A stretch of 64,000 nt of DNA from Spodoptera frugiperda. Taxonomy: Eukaryota > Arthropoda > Insecta > Lepidoptera > Noctuidae. Position 1 is the first letter of the stretch. Each line of letters begins with the position of its first letter. The notes below the pieces were generated by a model. The model worked only from the letters and a program-made list of their open reading frames with translations. It made no database searches and was not told the origin of the DNA. A program made the translations under genes and the position numbers. The stretch lies in NCBI RefSeq assembly GCF_023101765.2, contig NC_064226.1, forward strand, positions 11,787,251 to 11,851,250, written 5' to 3'. Shown piece after piece: positions 46,339-58,755 of the stretch.

Positions 46339-46590
46339 GACCTAACGGGATGCCAGGGCTCCGGCTCGAAGAGTAGGAGTAGTAACGGGGTAATTTTTAG
46401 TCGGTAAGGGCTTCTTTCAACTGCTATGTAACAGATACATATATTTGAATAGAAAACGTAATTAGTATGAACTATCTGTTACATAAGTTTATCGATGACT
46501 TATATAGGATGGTAAAACAGTTCCTAAGAATCAGACCTTACCGTTCCTACCTTACAGCTTACCCAGAGCAGGAGAAGTCACTATGATTTT
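46339..46590 (+). repeat. family A repeat, copy 9, interrupted
   Basis: The left part ends at TTTTTAGTCGGTAAGGGCTT (46412). The match resumes at about 46554 with GCTTACCCAGAGCAGGAGAA and GTCACTATGATTTT. The intervening 140 bp contains a short inverted-repeat element. Confidence 0.65.
46425..46485. mobile_element. tiny inverted-repeat insert inside family A
   Basis: TATGTAACAGATA at 46425-46437 and TATCTGTTACATA at 46473-46485 are perfect 13-bp inverted repeats around 35 bp. It lies in the gap of family A copy 9. Confidence 0.6.
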
Positions 46591-46626
46591 CATACTCTGT
46601 CAGGTAAATGAGTGCTTGTTAGTATA

Positions 46627-46678
46627 TTTTTACTCCAGTAACTAAGGCCCCGTGTGCCTCGTAGTTACTGAGTAAAAA
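46627..46678. repeat. foldback TTTTTACTCCAGTAACTA
   Basis: The left arm 46627-46644 and right arm 46662-46678 (TAGTTACTGAGTAAAAA) pair with one bulge around a GC-rich loop. Confidence 0.6.
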
Positions 46679-48586
46679 TCCAATAAGGGCGAAATCGGAT
46701 TCCGCTTTTGTGACAGCAACTATGATAGTGTTCGAAGAATGCTCGTTTACTTTATTTTTGTTAGATTTCTCTCGGAAATTGAGTTTGATGCATACAAGCG
46801 AAATGAAGTAAGTGAATTTTTAGTATTTTAATACCTTTTTCCTATTACTGTGTACCTATACCCATTGTTTTAAGTAAGTATCCCCTTTTAAATGCGACTT
46901 TTAGTTTAACTAGTAAAAAGTTTTATCATAATATACCTATGTGAACTTTTACGTATCTAAGTAGATGTTCATATAATATATTATTAATATTACATCTCTA
47001 AGAAGACAGTGATAGACATAAAGTCAAGTAACACTTGAAATCAAATTATCCATTTGGCATTTTCTCCGAGTCAAACCTTCATTACTAATTTAATTATATT
47101 CAGCTGAATATACTTTATTTGTCTCCAAAGCAGACTTCTTGAACTTTAGCTAGTCATTAATAAATTAAAGCCTTAAGTTTAAGCATTCAGAATAAAACAA
47201 GAGACTGGATTATTCGTCTCTTGAAGAAAATTTCCCGACGGCAAAGCGATACTCGATATAATTGTATACATAATCGATTCGATCAATCGTTTCTCGGTCG
47301 ATTATTTGCCACTTATCGAATGGCGTAGGGCTTCACGGTTTATTGGTTATGTAGTAAACATGGTTCTTTCTCTTTTGTTTGTCATAAATAAGTTATTTAG
47401 TGAATAGGTTTGTGCTAATTAGGTAGGTTTTAGGTACATTGAAGTCAAATACTTATTCAAAAGTTTTTTTTTTAATTAAATTTATAAATCGAAGCTCAAA
47501 CCTTGCCTTTTAAATCTATCTCTATCATATAGCACTGACAATCTTACAATCCAATTGTATTCAGCCATTAACTCATAGCTACAAGCATCATAAACATAAC
47601 ACACACACATAGAAACAACGCTACATAATTTTCACAAAAAAAAAAAGAAAAAAGAACAGTTTTTTCCAAGCGATAGAACATTCTAGACAGGACAGCAACT
47701 AATAAGCCCGTGACCCGGGTCCAAGTCATTAATTTTGTGACATTATGAGTGACGACATGACGACAGGAGAGCTGTTGCGTTTCTCTTAACTGATATTACA
47801 GCAATCACGTGTATCTCGCTCGTGTCGTGTTTAATAACCTGCTTTTGTTCTATTAAATCAGGGAAAAAAGGACGTTTTTCATAGGAATTTTCTTTTAATT
47901 TTGCCCATTGAATAGTTGTTTAGTCTTTGTACTGTTTGTAGTCTTACTTAAACACTGATATGATTGATTGTATTAAAAATGTTGGCAGATCCAAATATAG
48001 AATGTCAAATATGTATCTACATTTAACATTCCCTACTTATTTAAAGAAGTAATAAGTATGTAAACTTCCTATTTATTTTGGCATAATTATTATATGAACG
48101 TTCTTTTGAATCGGATTCCGGCAGTTGAGCAAAGCTGTTTCCACGAAATTCAGGGGTTGTCAACTTTTGGCTGAATGTCAACAAAGCTGATACCGAAGTT
48201 TTGACGACATGGGATATTTTTGGTCAGATCCAATTTCAGATTGCGCCTTCGGGGGTAAAACGGAAAATAGGAATGTTAGGATAGGTCAGATATCTACAAG
48301 TTTGTGTCATAAGCATGTATTACGGGTATTCACGTAACATAACGTCACGGTTCACTTACATATACTTTTTATCAGCATTTTACTACACCACTACTCACAT
48401 TTTTATCTAATAGGCAGAAATAACAAATTAGGAACGTTGCAGACTTCATATCTCGTATAATCTTTCATCAATTATTTGACTACTCTCATTATTAAAAAGG
48501 CTAAACATTGACAAAGGCTTGCTGTATTTGCACGTAGACTCAGATGAGTGCACTAAATTACTCATTCGGTAGGTTTTTCTTCTGCG
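46679..48586. other. 1.9 kb AT-rich DNA, nothing recognised
   Basis: The strip 48110-48260 is less AT-rich but shows no family match in the window. Confidence 0.4.
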
Positions 48587-48693
48587 GGGTAGAGGGGATG
48601 GGTAATCATCCAATGACTTTTCGGGAGTATCAGGCTCTTACTGATTAAACTGCTTTTCGAGCCGGAGCCCCAGTAATCCACCTTAAGATACAT
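48587..48693 (-). repeat. family A repeat, copy 10
   Basis: ATCATCCAATGACTTTTCGG, AGGCTCTTACTGATTAAAC and TTTTCGAGCCGGAGCCCC. The TCTCGCC and CCCCGTTCCTACTCC blocks are deleted. Confidence 0.7.
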
Positions 48694-51600
48694 ACAAACT
48701 AACACCCAATTAATGCAGCCAAGTCATCATCATCTACAAATCAAACGTCACCAATATCTTAATTTATATGATAACGTAAAAATGCAACTCTTATCTCTTC
48801 CCGTGCAAAAATAACGTAGTATCTCAGCGTATATTCGGTAAATAATTCTGACCTAGTGATAAAATAAGTGGGAAATCAAATGTCGTGACTGAAGCTGAGG
48901 GGCTTCACGGTGCGTCGGTGCCAATTACAGCCTTCGTATAGAGTGCCACTTAAGCCGCAGATTACGCACAATTGCATAATGAACACTTCTAGAAAACCGG
49001 GAAAGAACTGACGTTAATGGACGGTGTAATTCTGCTGGATTTTTTATGTAAAATGTTTCAGAAATATTTCGTTGCAGAATCTAGAAAGTAGTTATAAGAA
49101 AAAAAAAGATACATTTGATAATGAAACTAAGATTGGTTTATTTGAAAGCAGATCTAAGCATGGGATTGTCTTTTAATTTCTCGGGTAAATGAAAATATTT
49201 GAAAACAATTATAACTTTAAATAGACGTGTTCTATAACTAAACCTCTATGTACTTAGTCCTTCAATAAATAAAAGGTATAATATCATGGGCTATTTTTCT
49301 CTAAAAATATATTCTTACATACTTCCCACACGTCGTAAGTACCGAACGCCTACAACATGTCATAAAAGATCACCAATCTAATTGGGATGAAACCTTATCC
49401 TAACTATTTCTGTCATTTCTGTTGATAACATGACCAAAAACGAAATGAAAGATAAAACAAAATACATTTGTAATGAAAACGATAAACATTTACTTAGCTC
49501 TTTTAAAGTAGGTATACGAACATAACTCAAGTTGTTCCCAAGAGAACCAGAAAAAGGCCTACAGAAGAATTTTCAGGTCGCAATCATGAATAGTGGTTTT
49601 AGTCTCTGGGTTCAATCTCTAAATCGGATCAAGTGTAACTAGAGATTTTCATTCAATGGCAGTCTTAATTGATAAATTCACTTTATCACCATAAATAGTA
49701 GATTTGCATATTTTTCCATGAAAATCATAAATCAGTTTACAAGTAGTTATTATCAGATTTCAATAATTTCGGAACCTAAAATAGTCGCTTAATCCACAAT
49801 CCAGAAATCTCTGCTTAGGTAGGTACTTCTTAATACATTACTGATGCATATGTCTTTCTAAAAGAATACTGATATTTCCTCAAGTTCAAGGTGCTAGAGA
49901 GTGGAAGATATATTTTTAGAAACGTCAATTATCACCGTACGAGTATACACTGGCATTCAATCCGACGTAATACCATCATTTATCATTCGAAAAGGTTATT
50001 CAATACTTTGAAATGCTGGTACAGAGACCCGTCGTAAGTACTACGGTTTCTTAAGTGTAATTGATTTGAGAAAAATCATAACTTTTGTTTAAACTCGTTT
50101 GTGTTATTTTTTAGTAATTGGAAACCCCATACCAAATCGGTCTGAATGTATTTATTATAACTTTTCTCTATTTATATTTTATTATTTTTATTTTATCTAT
50201 CTATACCAATTCGTATGTATGTACACGCATTACGCATTCAAAACTTTGCACCAAGAGAAATATAAAAACGAATATTGTATGATTGAAAATAATCAAGATT
50301 AAACCGGACTATTACCTATTCTTTCATTATTAAAAAAAATCTTAACGCAAAGAAATAAACTAAGCCGATTACTATTTATACGAAAAAAACCAGACACCAG
50401 ATGGCAGACCTACCATTAAAATTAGTCTCAAACGAATTACTACATTTTAAACATGGAAACCAAAAACTACGAGACCGCCCTTTTGTCTAGACATAGATTT
50501 GAGACAATGGAATTTATATTAAAAACGTAAAAACCAAGATGAGAACAGTAATCTAATAATCATTTAAGAGAAAACCGTGTATTTTAGAGCCATCAAATTT
50601 TATCGAGGTCGGACTCGGAACATCACTTTAATTCGCCACTCTACCCGATTAGAGGAAACATTTTCCTCCATCTCCACTCTCACATCGATGGTAGAACTCT
50701 CCTCACCTCCAATTTCTTTATTTCTTAAGCAATAAAGACGAGTTTAGCTCCAAAAGTTTTACAGTTAGTTTAGTTAACGGTATCTCGCAAAATGTGTCTA
50801 CAACTAAATCCGAGAACTTGTAATGTTAACCAAATGTTTTTAGTCTCTGAGGTCCGAAAGACGAAACAGTACGTGGATGTATGTTTCTAAATCAAATTAC
50901 ATAGAAAACCTTTCAGAGATCGACAACATTTTGACAGAAAAATTGGCTTCGGACAAATAAATGAGTGATACTGGCATTGAGTATATCGCACACCTAGTAA
51001 TAGATTGGCACATTTACGGTTTTCATAGTTTACCTGACTTGTTTAGTTTTTTTAGTTTACTGACCAATGAACCGTTGTTTTTCGTGCGTGAGGGGGGAAC
51101 TACAATAATGGTATAATGACACTTACAACCTCTCTCGATGAATATGGAAATAAATAGATTAATACATATGATATGCATTTTTAAACACGTAAACCATATA
51201 AAGTCAATTTAGTATTTTTTACAGATGTGCCAATATATTACTAGGTGAGCGATATTTTTTGTGTTGTAAGGCCTTGGGAGATCGTATTCAGTACATTCAG
51301 ATATCTAATATATTCAGTAGTATTATTACGTTAACTGATAAGCACTTTGTATCTGAAGTCGCATTAGGGGAATCAAATTAGGTTAGTCTGATGTGTAGGC
51401 ATTGACAATAAGTACGTGTATTATGTGTGAAGATATGGAATTCTGTCGGCCGTGTATCGGTTCTGCTTGTGGCTTCATCCACGTGGAATATCTACAGATA
51501 GAAATAATCCAATTTGGGACATTCCCTAAAAATATATTTTCTTTCTACTCACAGAAAATGTTATGGAATTAAATAAATAATTGTGTAAGTGAAATATTAT

Positions 51601-52145
51601 ATTTTTTTACATTTGGATTTCTGTTTACCACTGATGACATTATTTTCGTTAAATACAAATTCTAGGTCAAACTCAAACGGAAAAGTGATTAAATTTTCTA
51701 GGAAACATATCGAATATAAATAAAATAGCTTGAGGACCAAAAGATTACAAGAACCAGGTACTTTGAGTGTAGTATTCACTATAGCAGGTCAAATTACATA
51801 TTTCATTCAAATTCCTTTATTGCATTTTCAACGTTATTCTTTTGGGATAAAGCCGAAAATTCAAAGCAAAAAAACAGTACATATGTAAGTACCTATATAC
51901 AGTTGTGTAGGTATAAAGCTTTTCATCATCCCAGTTTCTTTGTCACGTACAGACATACAAACCCAAAGAACGCATACCGTTCAGCTACAACAGAATAATT
52001 TGATAAAACTCGGCCGGTTTACATTTGAAGTCCACGGAGCTGAGGTTGTGGTTACATGGTTACTTAGTTCGAGACGTCTGTTTGCAACGTTTATTATTTG
52101 TTAGAAATCCTTAAAGAAAATTATAAGTAATGTGGTTACTTTAAA
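48694..52145. other. 3.4 kb without recognised gene or repeat
   Basis: This is the longest stretch with no repeat copy I could match. Small ORFs at 50099-50302 and 51597-51779 are AT-driven. An AGACACCAGATGGCAGACC scrap at 50390 hints at a LINE tail but is too short to call. Confidence 0.4.
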
Positions 52146-52275
52146 CGACTGCCTAGCGGGTGGAGTCCCGGTAGGACTCCAGCTCGAAAAGCAAGAGTAG
52201 GAACGCGGTGGTTTTTAGTCAGTAGGAGTCTGACACTCCCTCTCGTCTAGCCCAAAACGAGAGAAGTTATTAGAT
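52146..52275 (+). repeat. family A repeat, copy 11
   Basis: Starts GACTGCCTAGCGGGTGG and ends CGAGAGAAGTTATTAGATG. Within it GGAGTCCCGGTAGGACTCC is a local inverted repeat that replaces the usual ACCGGGGCTCC. Confidence 0.75.
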
Positions 52276-53653
52276 GAAAAAAGTTGATAAATATGATGAT
52301 AATGTTATTTTAATGTTTAGAATAATACAAATTTCTAAAAATGCACACACATGTCAACAAGAGATAACTAAGAACACAAATAATCATAATGTACTGTTTA
52401 CTACATAGGTGCCGTATAAAAATCTCTAATACAAACACTAACATCCACCAACTCTTTTCAAATCAAAGAGATAAGTCTCAGGAATAACATGTACATAGGT
52501 AAGCTTTATATAAAGGCTATAATACACTACAAGTTCCGATCGGAAAGCCCCGTGACCTTTAACCAGCGGCATTACAAACTGATAGTTACGTCAAATACAG
52601 CCGTAAGTCGGTTTTATTACATTTCGTGGTGAATCGTAACCAACACGGAATAATATTGTAACTTTGGTAGGTAGGGAAGTATTTAGACAGAAGTTGTAGT
52701 TTTAAGTCTTCCATAGTGCTTGGTGACTGGGCTTCTCCCAGTTGTGCAGTCTCTTTTGTGTCTTTAGGCTTAAGTCATTGCGTCTCCTGCAATATATTCA
52801 CCTAGGAAAGTGGAAACTATCGGTTTCTCTTTTTCTTCTTCTTGCGGGATCTAATACAGTCATTCATGTCCCTGAGACGCGCCGGACTTCAGCGTTCCAG
52901 TATTTTAATGGTTGTATCTACTAGATCCTGGCAGTTGCAGCGTTTTGGGAGAATATGGCGGGCTTGTCCATCAAAAATAAAAATGTATTAATAGGGAATA
53001 TTTGTTGTCCGACTTTAAAGGTGCAACTGATGTTAATAATTTAATTCATTTCTTTGTACTTGCAAATTGTTGCAAAGTTAATCAGTTACTCTCAAACGTT
53101 CTACTTAAATTGTGTTTTTTAACCTTAATATCTCACAATGCTATATGCTATATGCAATGTACACCCCAGTATGATAATTATTTTTAATTTAATTCGTCAC
53201 ACTTGTATTAAAACCAAACGAACATGCAATCTATGTTCTTAAAAGTAAAACAATGACGTAGTCACAGTTTCGTAACGTCTGTCTTACCTTGAAAACAGAA
53301 TTTACATGAAAATGGTTGAAGTAGAAACCTTGGATAGGTATTTGAAATTGATAGGTTGTCGTTCCAAATGCATTTTCTAGGAAAATATTGTTATTTACAT
53401 TTTCTATGCTTCCTCGAAGTGATTTAAGCATCAATATTTCAAAATATCTTCTTGTTAAACAAATAGGGTACAAGGAAACTGTCCAAAGGTTCTTTGTAAC
53501 AAATATTGTTTGTATTTTACATTTGCTCTGTTGATAGAAAAGTCATAGTCAAAGCATTTATTTTAAATGATCCTTAATTGGGTATACTTGGAAACGTCAA
53601 ATTAAATTGTCCGTCAGTATGTTTGTCAGGGAAGCTAGGGTTACTAGAACTGC
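52276..53653. other. 1.4 kb AT-rich DNA, nothing recognised
   Basis: Short ORFs at 52742-52924, 53002-53187 and 53231-53473 show no recognisable features. Confidence 0.4.
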
Positions 53654-53803
53654 TTTTTTTTGAGGCAGAAAATCAGCCGATGACTTCTCCCGTTTTGGGC
53701 GAGGTGAAAGAGTGTTAGACTCTTACTGACTAAAAACCACCCCGTTCCTACTCCTGCTGTTCGAGTCGGCGCCCCAGTAACTCGCTAGGCAGTCCACAGC
53801 TAC
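53654..53803 (-). repeat. family A repeat, copy 12
   Basis: TTTTTTTTGAGGCAGAAAAT, GATGACTTCTCCCG and CACCCCGTTCCTACTCCTGC to AACTCGCTAGGCAGTCCACA. The head is truncated. Confidence 0.8.
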
Positions 53804-54084
53804 TAGAACTGCTTGAGATTACAAATTAGGTAAGATGTCTAATATTAGATTCCTTAATTTTAAAGTTTCGGATATTATATTATTCCAATTCACGCATATA
53901 AATTAGATGCAATCGATTTTGATCCTTATAACGGAAAACCTTAACACACTTAGGATGAATTTTAAATACCTACATTAACACATCAATAACAGGCAAATGG
54001 TATTCTGAGTGTCTGGCAATAAACATACAATTTATAAACTAGCAATAAAACGTTTTAAATGCACTTAAGATGCAAATAGATTTT

Positions 54085-54220
54085 AGCTAGACTTATTGGC
54101 GGTACGACGCTTGCCTTGTTGTTTATCGCACAATGTTGCTCAAGACTATGAGTCCCTAGTCTAGCCTGAAATTATTTGAGTTACCTCGTCAAACAGTTAC
54201 GTACAAAACCGTAAAAAATC
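54085..54220 (+). repeat. MITE family E fragment
   Basis: GCTCAAGACTATGAGTCCC, TAGTCTAGCCTGAAATTA and ACCTCGTCAAACAGTTACGT match the right half of the copy at 23990. Confidence 0.5.
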
Positions 54221-55431
54221 ATCACTTATAAAATTTAACTTCAAGTTAAGATTTTTACCGAAGTACTACATACTATTAACGAATTATATCTGTTATTTAT
54301 TAAATAAAAAAATGGAATGGTGAAAAATCGCTAAGCATTATGGATTTTGGGCAAAATAGCATCATAAGTATGGAAAATGGAAAACAACGCATACGACCTA
54401 CGAAATATGTAGATATACATACACGTTAACACAAAACTTACGTAGGTATGCAAATAACAAAGACGCATAGTAAAATCTGGTTAGGAAAATAAATCTCATT
54501 ACTACAAGAGATGAAACATAAAACGATTAGGGCGACACTCAAAACTGCAGGCTCCGCACGAAAGGACTTAGTTGATTAATCCGAGGCCGAAATAATAAGG
54601 CTTCAGTAAAATAGGCCAAATTTACTTGCCGTGTTCAGTTCGTTTTGGTATTAGTTCACGATTACAAATTGTGGTCGTTGAAAAATACTTCGGCTTCATT
54701 ACACTTTACTCAAGAGGGTTGTGGTAGATACTGATGTAAAAATCGGTAAAATTTGCCAAAGTGAAAGTCACAATTAATAATTTCAAATATCCAGAAAGGC
54801 ACTTTTGAATGTTAAAGCATAATTACCATTAAATATCTATATATTATCTGAAAAGCGCCAGAGTGATTACACGAATACGTCCGTTTTGGAGATAGAGTTG
54901 AATGAAACTTATTTTTTGTTGGTTACGTAATATTATTACTATATACTGTAACAAGCCCGTGACAGCCTACTGCTAGCTTAGGGGTCTCGTCTACCTGCAT
55001 AAAAAGTCAAAAGTTCCTATCAATACAGTCCCATAAACAGCTCCTCGAGAAGAATTGAAGTAGCCTCTCTACCCTGTGATTAACAACCATAACTCAACCC
55101 AAAGCGATGATTAATTTTAAAACAAAAATAGTTTTTTCAAGGCAAAACCCTGACTACAAAGTGATGTATCATGGTACATTAGTGCTGTCGTGAAAACCCG
55201 CCCTTAAATTCCGTTGAGTAATAAAATACACCAAGTATGTAAGTTGTTACCGAACACGTTCACATACGACTCGATAAAATCCCAAAATTAGACTATCGCG
55301 TTTCTTTCAGTCAAGGTTCCACGTGATTATGCCTTTGTAGGTACTGAAGTATAATACCAGGTACGAGTACTTAACTGGAATGAATTCAAAAAATAAAAAG
55401 AACAGACGTGTGTGCTTGTGTGTATTTTTCT
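54221..55431. other. 1.2 kb AT-rich DNA, nothing recognised
   Basis: No repeat copy, RNA gene or convincing ORF was seen. Confidence 0.4.
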
Positions 55432-55675
55432 ATGGTGTAAGCCGACAAACAAGCAGACGTATCACTGGATAACCCGAAACATCAGAGGCGTTACAAGTGC
55501 AATGCCAGCCTTTTGGGTGTTAGGAATTTATGGGTTGTTGAGGAATCGGGGATTGGGAAGATTGGGAAGTCCGGTAACCTCACTTACAAAACGCACGGTT
55601 TCACGCCGGTTTTCTGTAAGGCCGTGATTTCAGTACGGTCGAGCCGGCCCAATCTGGCTCTCCCACACTTAAAAC
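55432..55675 (-). repeat. repeat family D, copy 4
   Basis: Plus-strand order: GCCGACAAACAAGCAGACG, CATCAGAGGCGTTACAAGTG, GAATCGGGGATTGGGAAG, CACGCCGGTTTTCTGTAAGG and GGTCGAGCCGGCCCAATC. The plus-strand ORF at 55412-55627 is an antisense artefact. Confidence 0.7.
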
Positions 55676-56021
55676 TGGAATAATTTCAAAAAAGAAGAGA
55701 CGTCTGTTCTTGTGTATATGTTAGGAATTTATCAATTAAAACGATGAAAACTTACTAAGTTTGATTACATATGAAAACTATTTTTACAAAGACCCCTATT
55801 TCAGTGGTCGTCAGTCAGTTGTAACAGAGTTTGCCTTGAAACTGTGATCAGTTACCCGCAAGCCACTTACCAGGTGTGGGTAGTATGAGAAAGGTCAAGA
55901 GGAGGCGAGGAGGCATATTGTTCATATTGTTCAAAGACGAACGTCTTTCAGTTCATGATAATGAAGGTCATGATATAACCGCTGTACTGGGGAGACTATT
56001 TTATGAATAATAAGTTGAAGT

Positions 56022-56288
56022 GACTGCCTCGTTGGCCGAGTGGTTGCAAGTGCGACTGCCGGGCAAGCAGTCTCGGGTTCGATTCCCGGGTTGAGCGAAG
56101 TATTACTGGGCTTTTTTCGGTTTTTCGTAAATTTCTCAGTGGTAGTATATGGCAATAGGCTCACCACCTATTACATAGGACTTACAACATAAATTGTGAA
56201 ATGTGGGTCTACATTGACATTATGTGTCATAATGTGCACCTTTGCCTACCCCTTCGGGCATTAAAGGCGTAACGTTATAAAAAATAAT
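56022..56288 (+). mobile_element. complete tRNA-derived SINE (family T)
   Basis: Flanked by perfect 12-bp duplications ATAAGTTGAAGT at 56010-56021 and 56289-56300. The head is tRNA-like, with box A TGGCCGAGTGG (56033-56043) and box B GGTTCGATTCC (56076-56086) at the normal spacing of a pol III internal promoter. The body has CGGTTTTTCGTAAATTTCTC, TATATGGCAATAGGCTCACC and the tail TTTGCCTACCCCTTCGGG before GTTATAAAAAATAAT. It is the reference copy for the fragments at 4565, 16982, 34523 and 41515. Intact boxes and duplications suggest a fairly recent insertion that may still be transcribed. Confidence 0.85.
56033..56086 (+). promoter_or_regulatory. pol III internal promoter (boxes A and B) of SINE
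   Basis: Box A TGGCCGAGTGG and box B GGTTCGATTCC both match the tRNA consensus well, 32 bp apart. This is the only copy in the window with both intact. Confidence 0.75.
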
Positions 56289-56300
56289 ATAAGTTGAAGT

Positions 56301-57198
56301 ATTTTACCTTTTCAAAAAACCGTGATATTTTCTATTAAAGCCAGCTTATTTGTATGAGCACGGCTTCACAATAAAGGTATCGGATACTATATTATGTAAA
56401 TGGTCCTGTTCAGTGACGATATGAAAAGCTGCCCGTATTCAGCCTTTGTTGGATGTAAACAATATGGCCGCTTTTGATTACACTATCTACCATCGATAAA
56501 TATGTTATTCATTTAAAATTTTGTCCCTTTATAAAACTTCTATTTTGGACTTGAACATAAACAGCTAATGATTTTATGTTTTCTATATAAAATTTATTTC
56601 AAATTTGGACATTGATGGTTTTATGTTTTTTAATATTAAATAAGTGAATTCGAAGAATCAGGTACAGACACATTACTTCACTCACTTGATATCAAGTGCA
56701 ATTACTAAAAACAGTCGAATGGACAAATTAATTATTTTTAAATAAAAATTAAAGATTTTCATGAAAGAAGCATTGTGAAGCTATAACATAAACTAATAAT
56801 AATATTAAACTATCAGATGTTTACTTAATTACCTATGTGTGTAATTTCACCTCTGTGTAAAGACATACGTAAAGTTACGTGAAATGTTGTAAGAATTTGA
56901 ACTCAACAACCAACGCTGTAGAAAACATTTCGCTGTTTATTTTGAACTTAATCTAAAGAAGCCTTACACGCAACACATTGTACACGTATCTTCACTTTCA
57001 CACTCCATCGATTCCGAGAATTTCCTTCGAAGCTATATTTGTCTCATAATTAAATTGGTGGAAAGTTGGAAGACAATCTAACTTCCAGTGCAAAACGCGG
57101 TGGGGAATGTTTATCACGGTGATCCTAGCTCAGTCTGTTCGCTGCCATCTAACTAATTGTGATAAAAAAAAACTGTTTTCTTCAAGTGTACATTTTGT
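56301..57198. other. AT-rich DNA, nothing recognised
   Basis: No repeat copy or ORF of note. The motif ATTTTATGTTTT recurs at 56571 and 56620. Confidence 0.4.
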
Positions 57199-57336
57199 TT
57201 TTTGAGGTGAGAAAATCATCCAGCGACTTCTCCCGCCTTGAGCGAGGCGAGAGGGATGTCAGACTCTTACTGACTACCCTGCGCCTACTCCTGTCTTTTG
57301 AGCCGGAGCCCCGGTAACCCACTAGGCAGTTCGAAG
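57199..57336 (-). repeat. family A repeat, copy 13
   Basis: TTTTTTGAGGTGAGAAAATC, CTTCTCCCGCCTTGAGCGAG and ACTCTTACTGACTACCC. The AAAAACCACCCCGTTC block is partly deleted. Confidence 0.8.
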
Positions 57337-57411
57337 TCTTCAAATATATTAACTACAAAACTCAGACATTGTGTATTTTTTACAGGAGATTTGCTTCAAT
57401 CATGCATAAAC

Positions 57412-57530
57412 TGTATCTTTTTTTATGGAGTAGGTGGCGAACGAACAGACGAGTCACCTGATGGTAAACGATCAGCGCCGCCCATGGACACCCGCAACAC
57501 CAGAGGAGCTGTGTTGCCGGCCTTTTTTAA
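57412..57530 (-). repeat. LINE 3' tail with poly-A
   Basis: The T run in TATCTTTTTTTATGGAG (plus strand) is the reversed poly-A. It is followed by CGAACAGACGAGTCACC, TGATGGTAAACGATCAGCGC, CGCCCATGGACACCC and GCAACACCAGAGGAGC. It is the best preserved LINE tail of this type in the window and is strongly 5'-truncated. Confidence 0.7.
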
Positions 57531-57865
57531 TCTATTTCTTAATAACAATTTCGTTCCAAAAACAGTGACGAAGGATTGGGTGACGTAACCATTAAATGCC
57601 TCTGATTACGACAATAAGTTAGCTGAAATCTCCTAATATATTATTTACTTTGTCTAAGTTCTAACAAACAAAATGGCACCACCATTACCCAAAACGAAAT
57701 AAATGTATCCAAAACAACAAACTAAAACGCACAAATAGATAAAACATAGTTCGAAATAAACCAAAATTGAGATACGGTATCAGTTCTAAAACTATGACTG
57801 TCGCCAACCGTACCGATGACGTAAGCGTCAAATAGATAAAAGGGACTATCGGTCATAGTATGGTA

Positions 57866-58060
57866 CACATCAAGCTATTCAAAACCACTTTATCATGGTC
57901 TTATTTTGAATGGTCTTTCTACACATTCCAAGATCAGTTTATACTGGTTTAGTATAGCTGTACGTCCAAGCACGCTTGCTAATTCGAAGGATGCAGTCGG
58001 ACTTTATTAGCCGATGCCACTCGTGAACAGTTAGTACGTGACGGAATATCGAACTAGATT
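57866..58060 (+). repeat. dispersed repeat F, copy 2
   Basis: CAAAACCACTTTATCATGGT, CTTTCTACACATTCCAAGAT and GCTGTACGTCCAAGCACGC align with 21205-21400. The minus-strand ORF here is not conserved in the other copy. Confidence 0.45.
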
Positions 58061-58755
58061 TATCAGCTAGGTCACCTAATAGACCCTGAAAATACGTGCA
58101 GCATTGCATGGCTAGGCTGTCATCCCGTTGTAAAATGCTTGAATGCATTTTGGCATATTAAATGGCTGAGTTAGAGTTTGGGATAAAATGAGTGCATTTG
58201 ATTCGTAACGTATCAATTTAATATGTTATCACGCAGTAAAGACATTATAAAAACAATTTTCTATTTCTGTAGGAACAATATGTTGTGATAAATGGATAAA
58301 AATATTAAAGATAAAGGTTTTTATAGCAAAAAAATCGAATAGGTTTATTCGAATTTTCCGACAGAAGCGCACTCAAACCGCAAAACCGAATCCTCACCAC
58401 AAAATACCTCCATTCGGTACAAATATTTGTCCCATAAAGGCATTGAAACCACAATACATAGAACTACAGCTGCACAAAAAGACCAATTTCCAAAAAAAGC
58501 AAATAAAATTAGAGATGAGTATAAGATGAGACCAACTAAGTATCACCAGTGAACAGCAACCTGTTGATACGGGATAATGATCCTTATAACAATGTTGGCG
58601 TCCAGCCAAAACTCCAGATAAGAAACCAGATGGTTTGTATCCGAGTATCGTCCGATTGTTGCATTGTCGATTGATACTTTAGTATTCAGGAGACAGATTC
58701 TTTAACACCTTTACATCAGCGTTTCGTGTACGAAATACATCTTATTTATTTTGTA

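Noticed and set aside
56022..56095. A functional tRNA gene
   Set aside because: Boxes A and B are present, but the sequence continues into a SINE body, the acceptor stem does not close, and target duplications flank the whole 267 bp.
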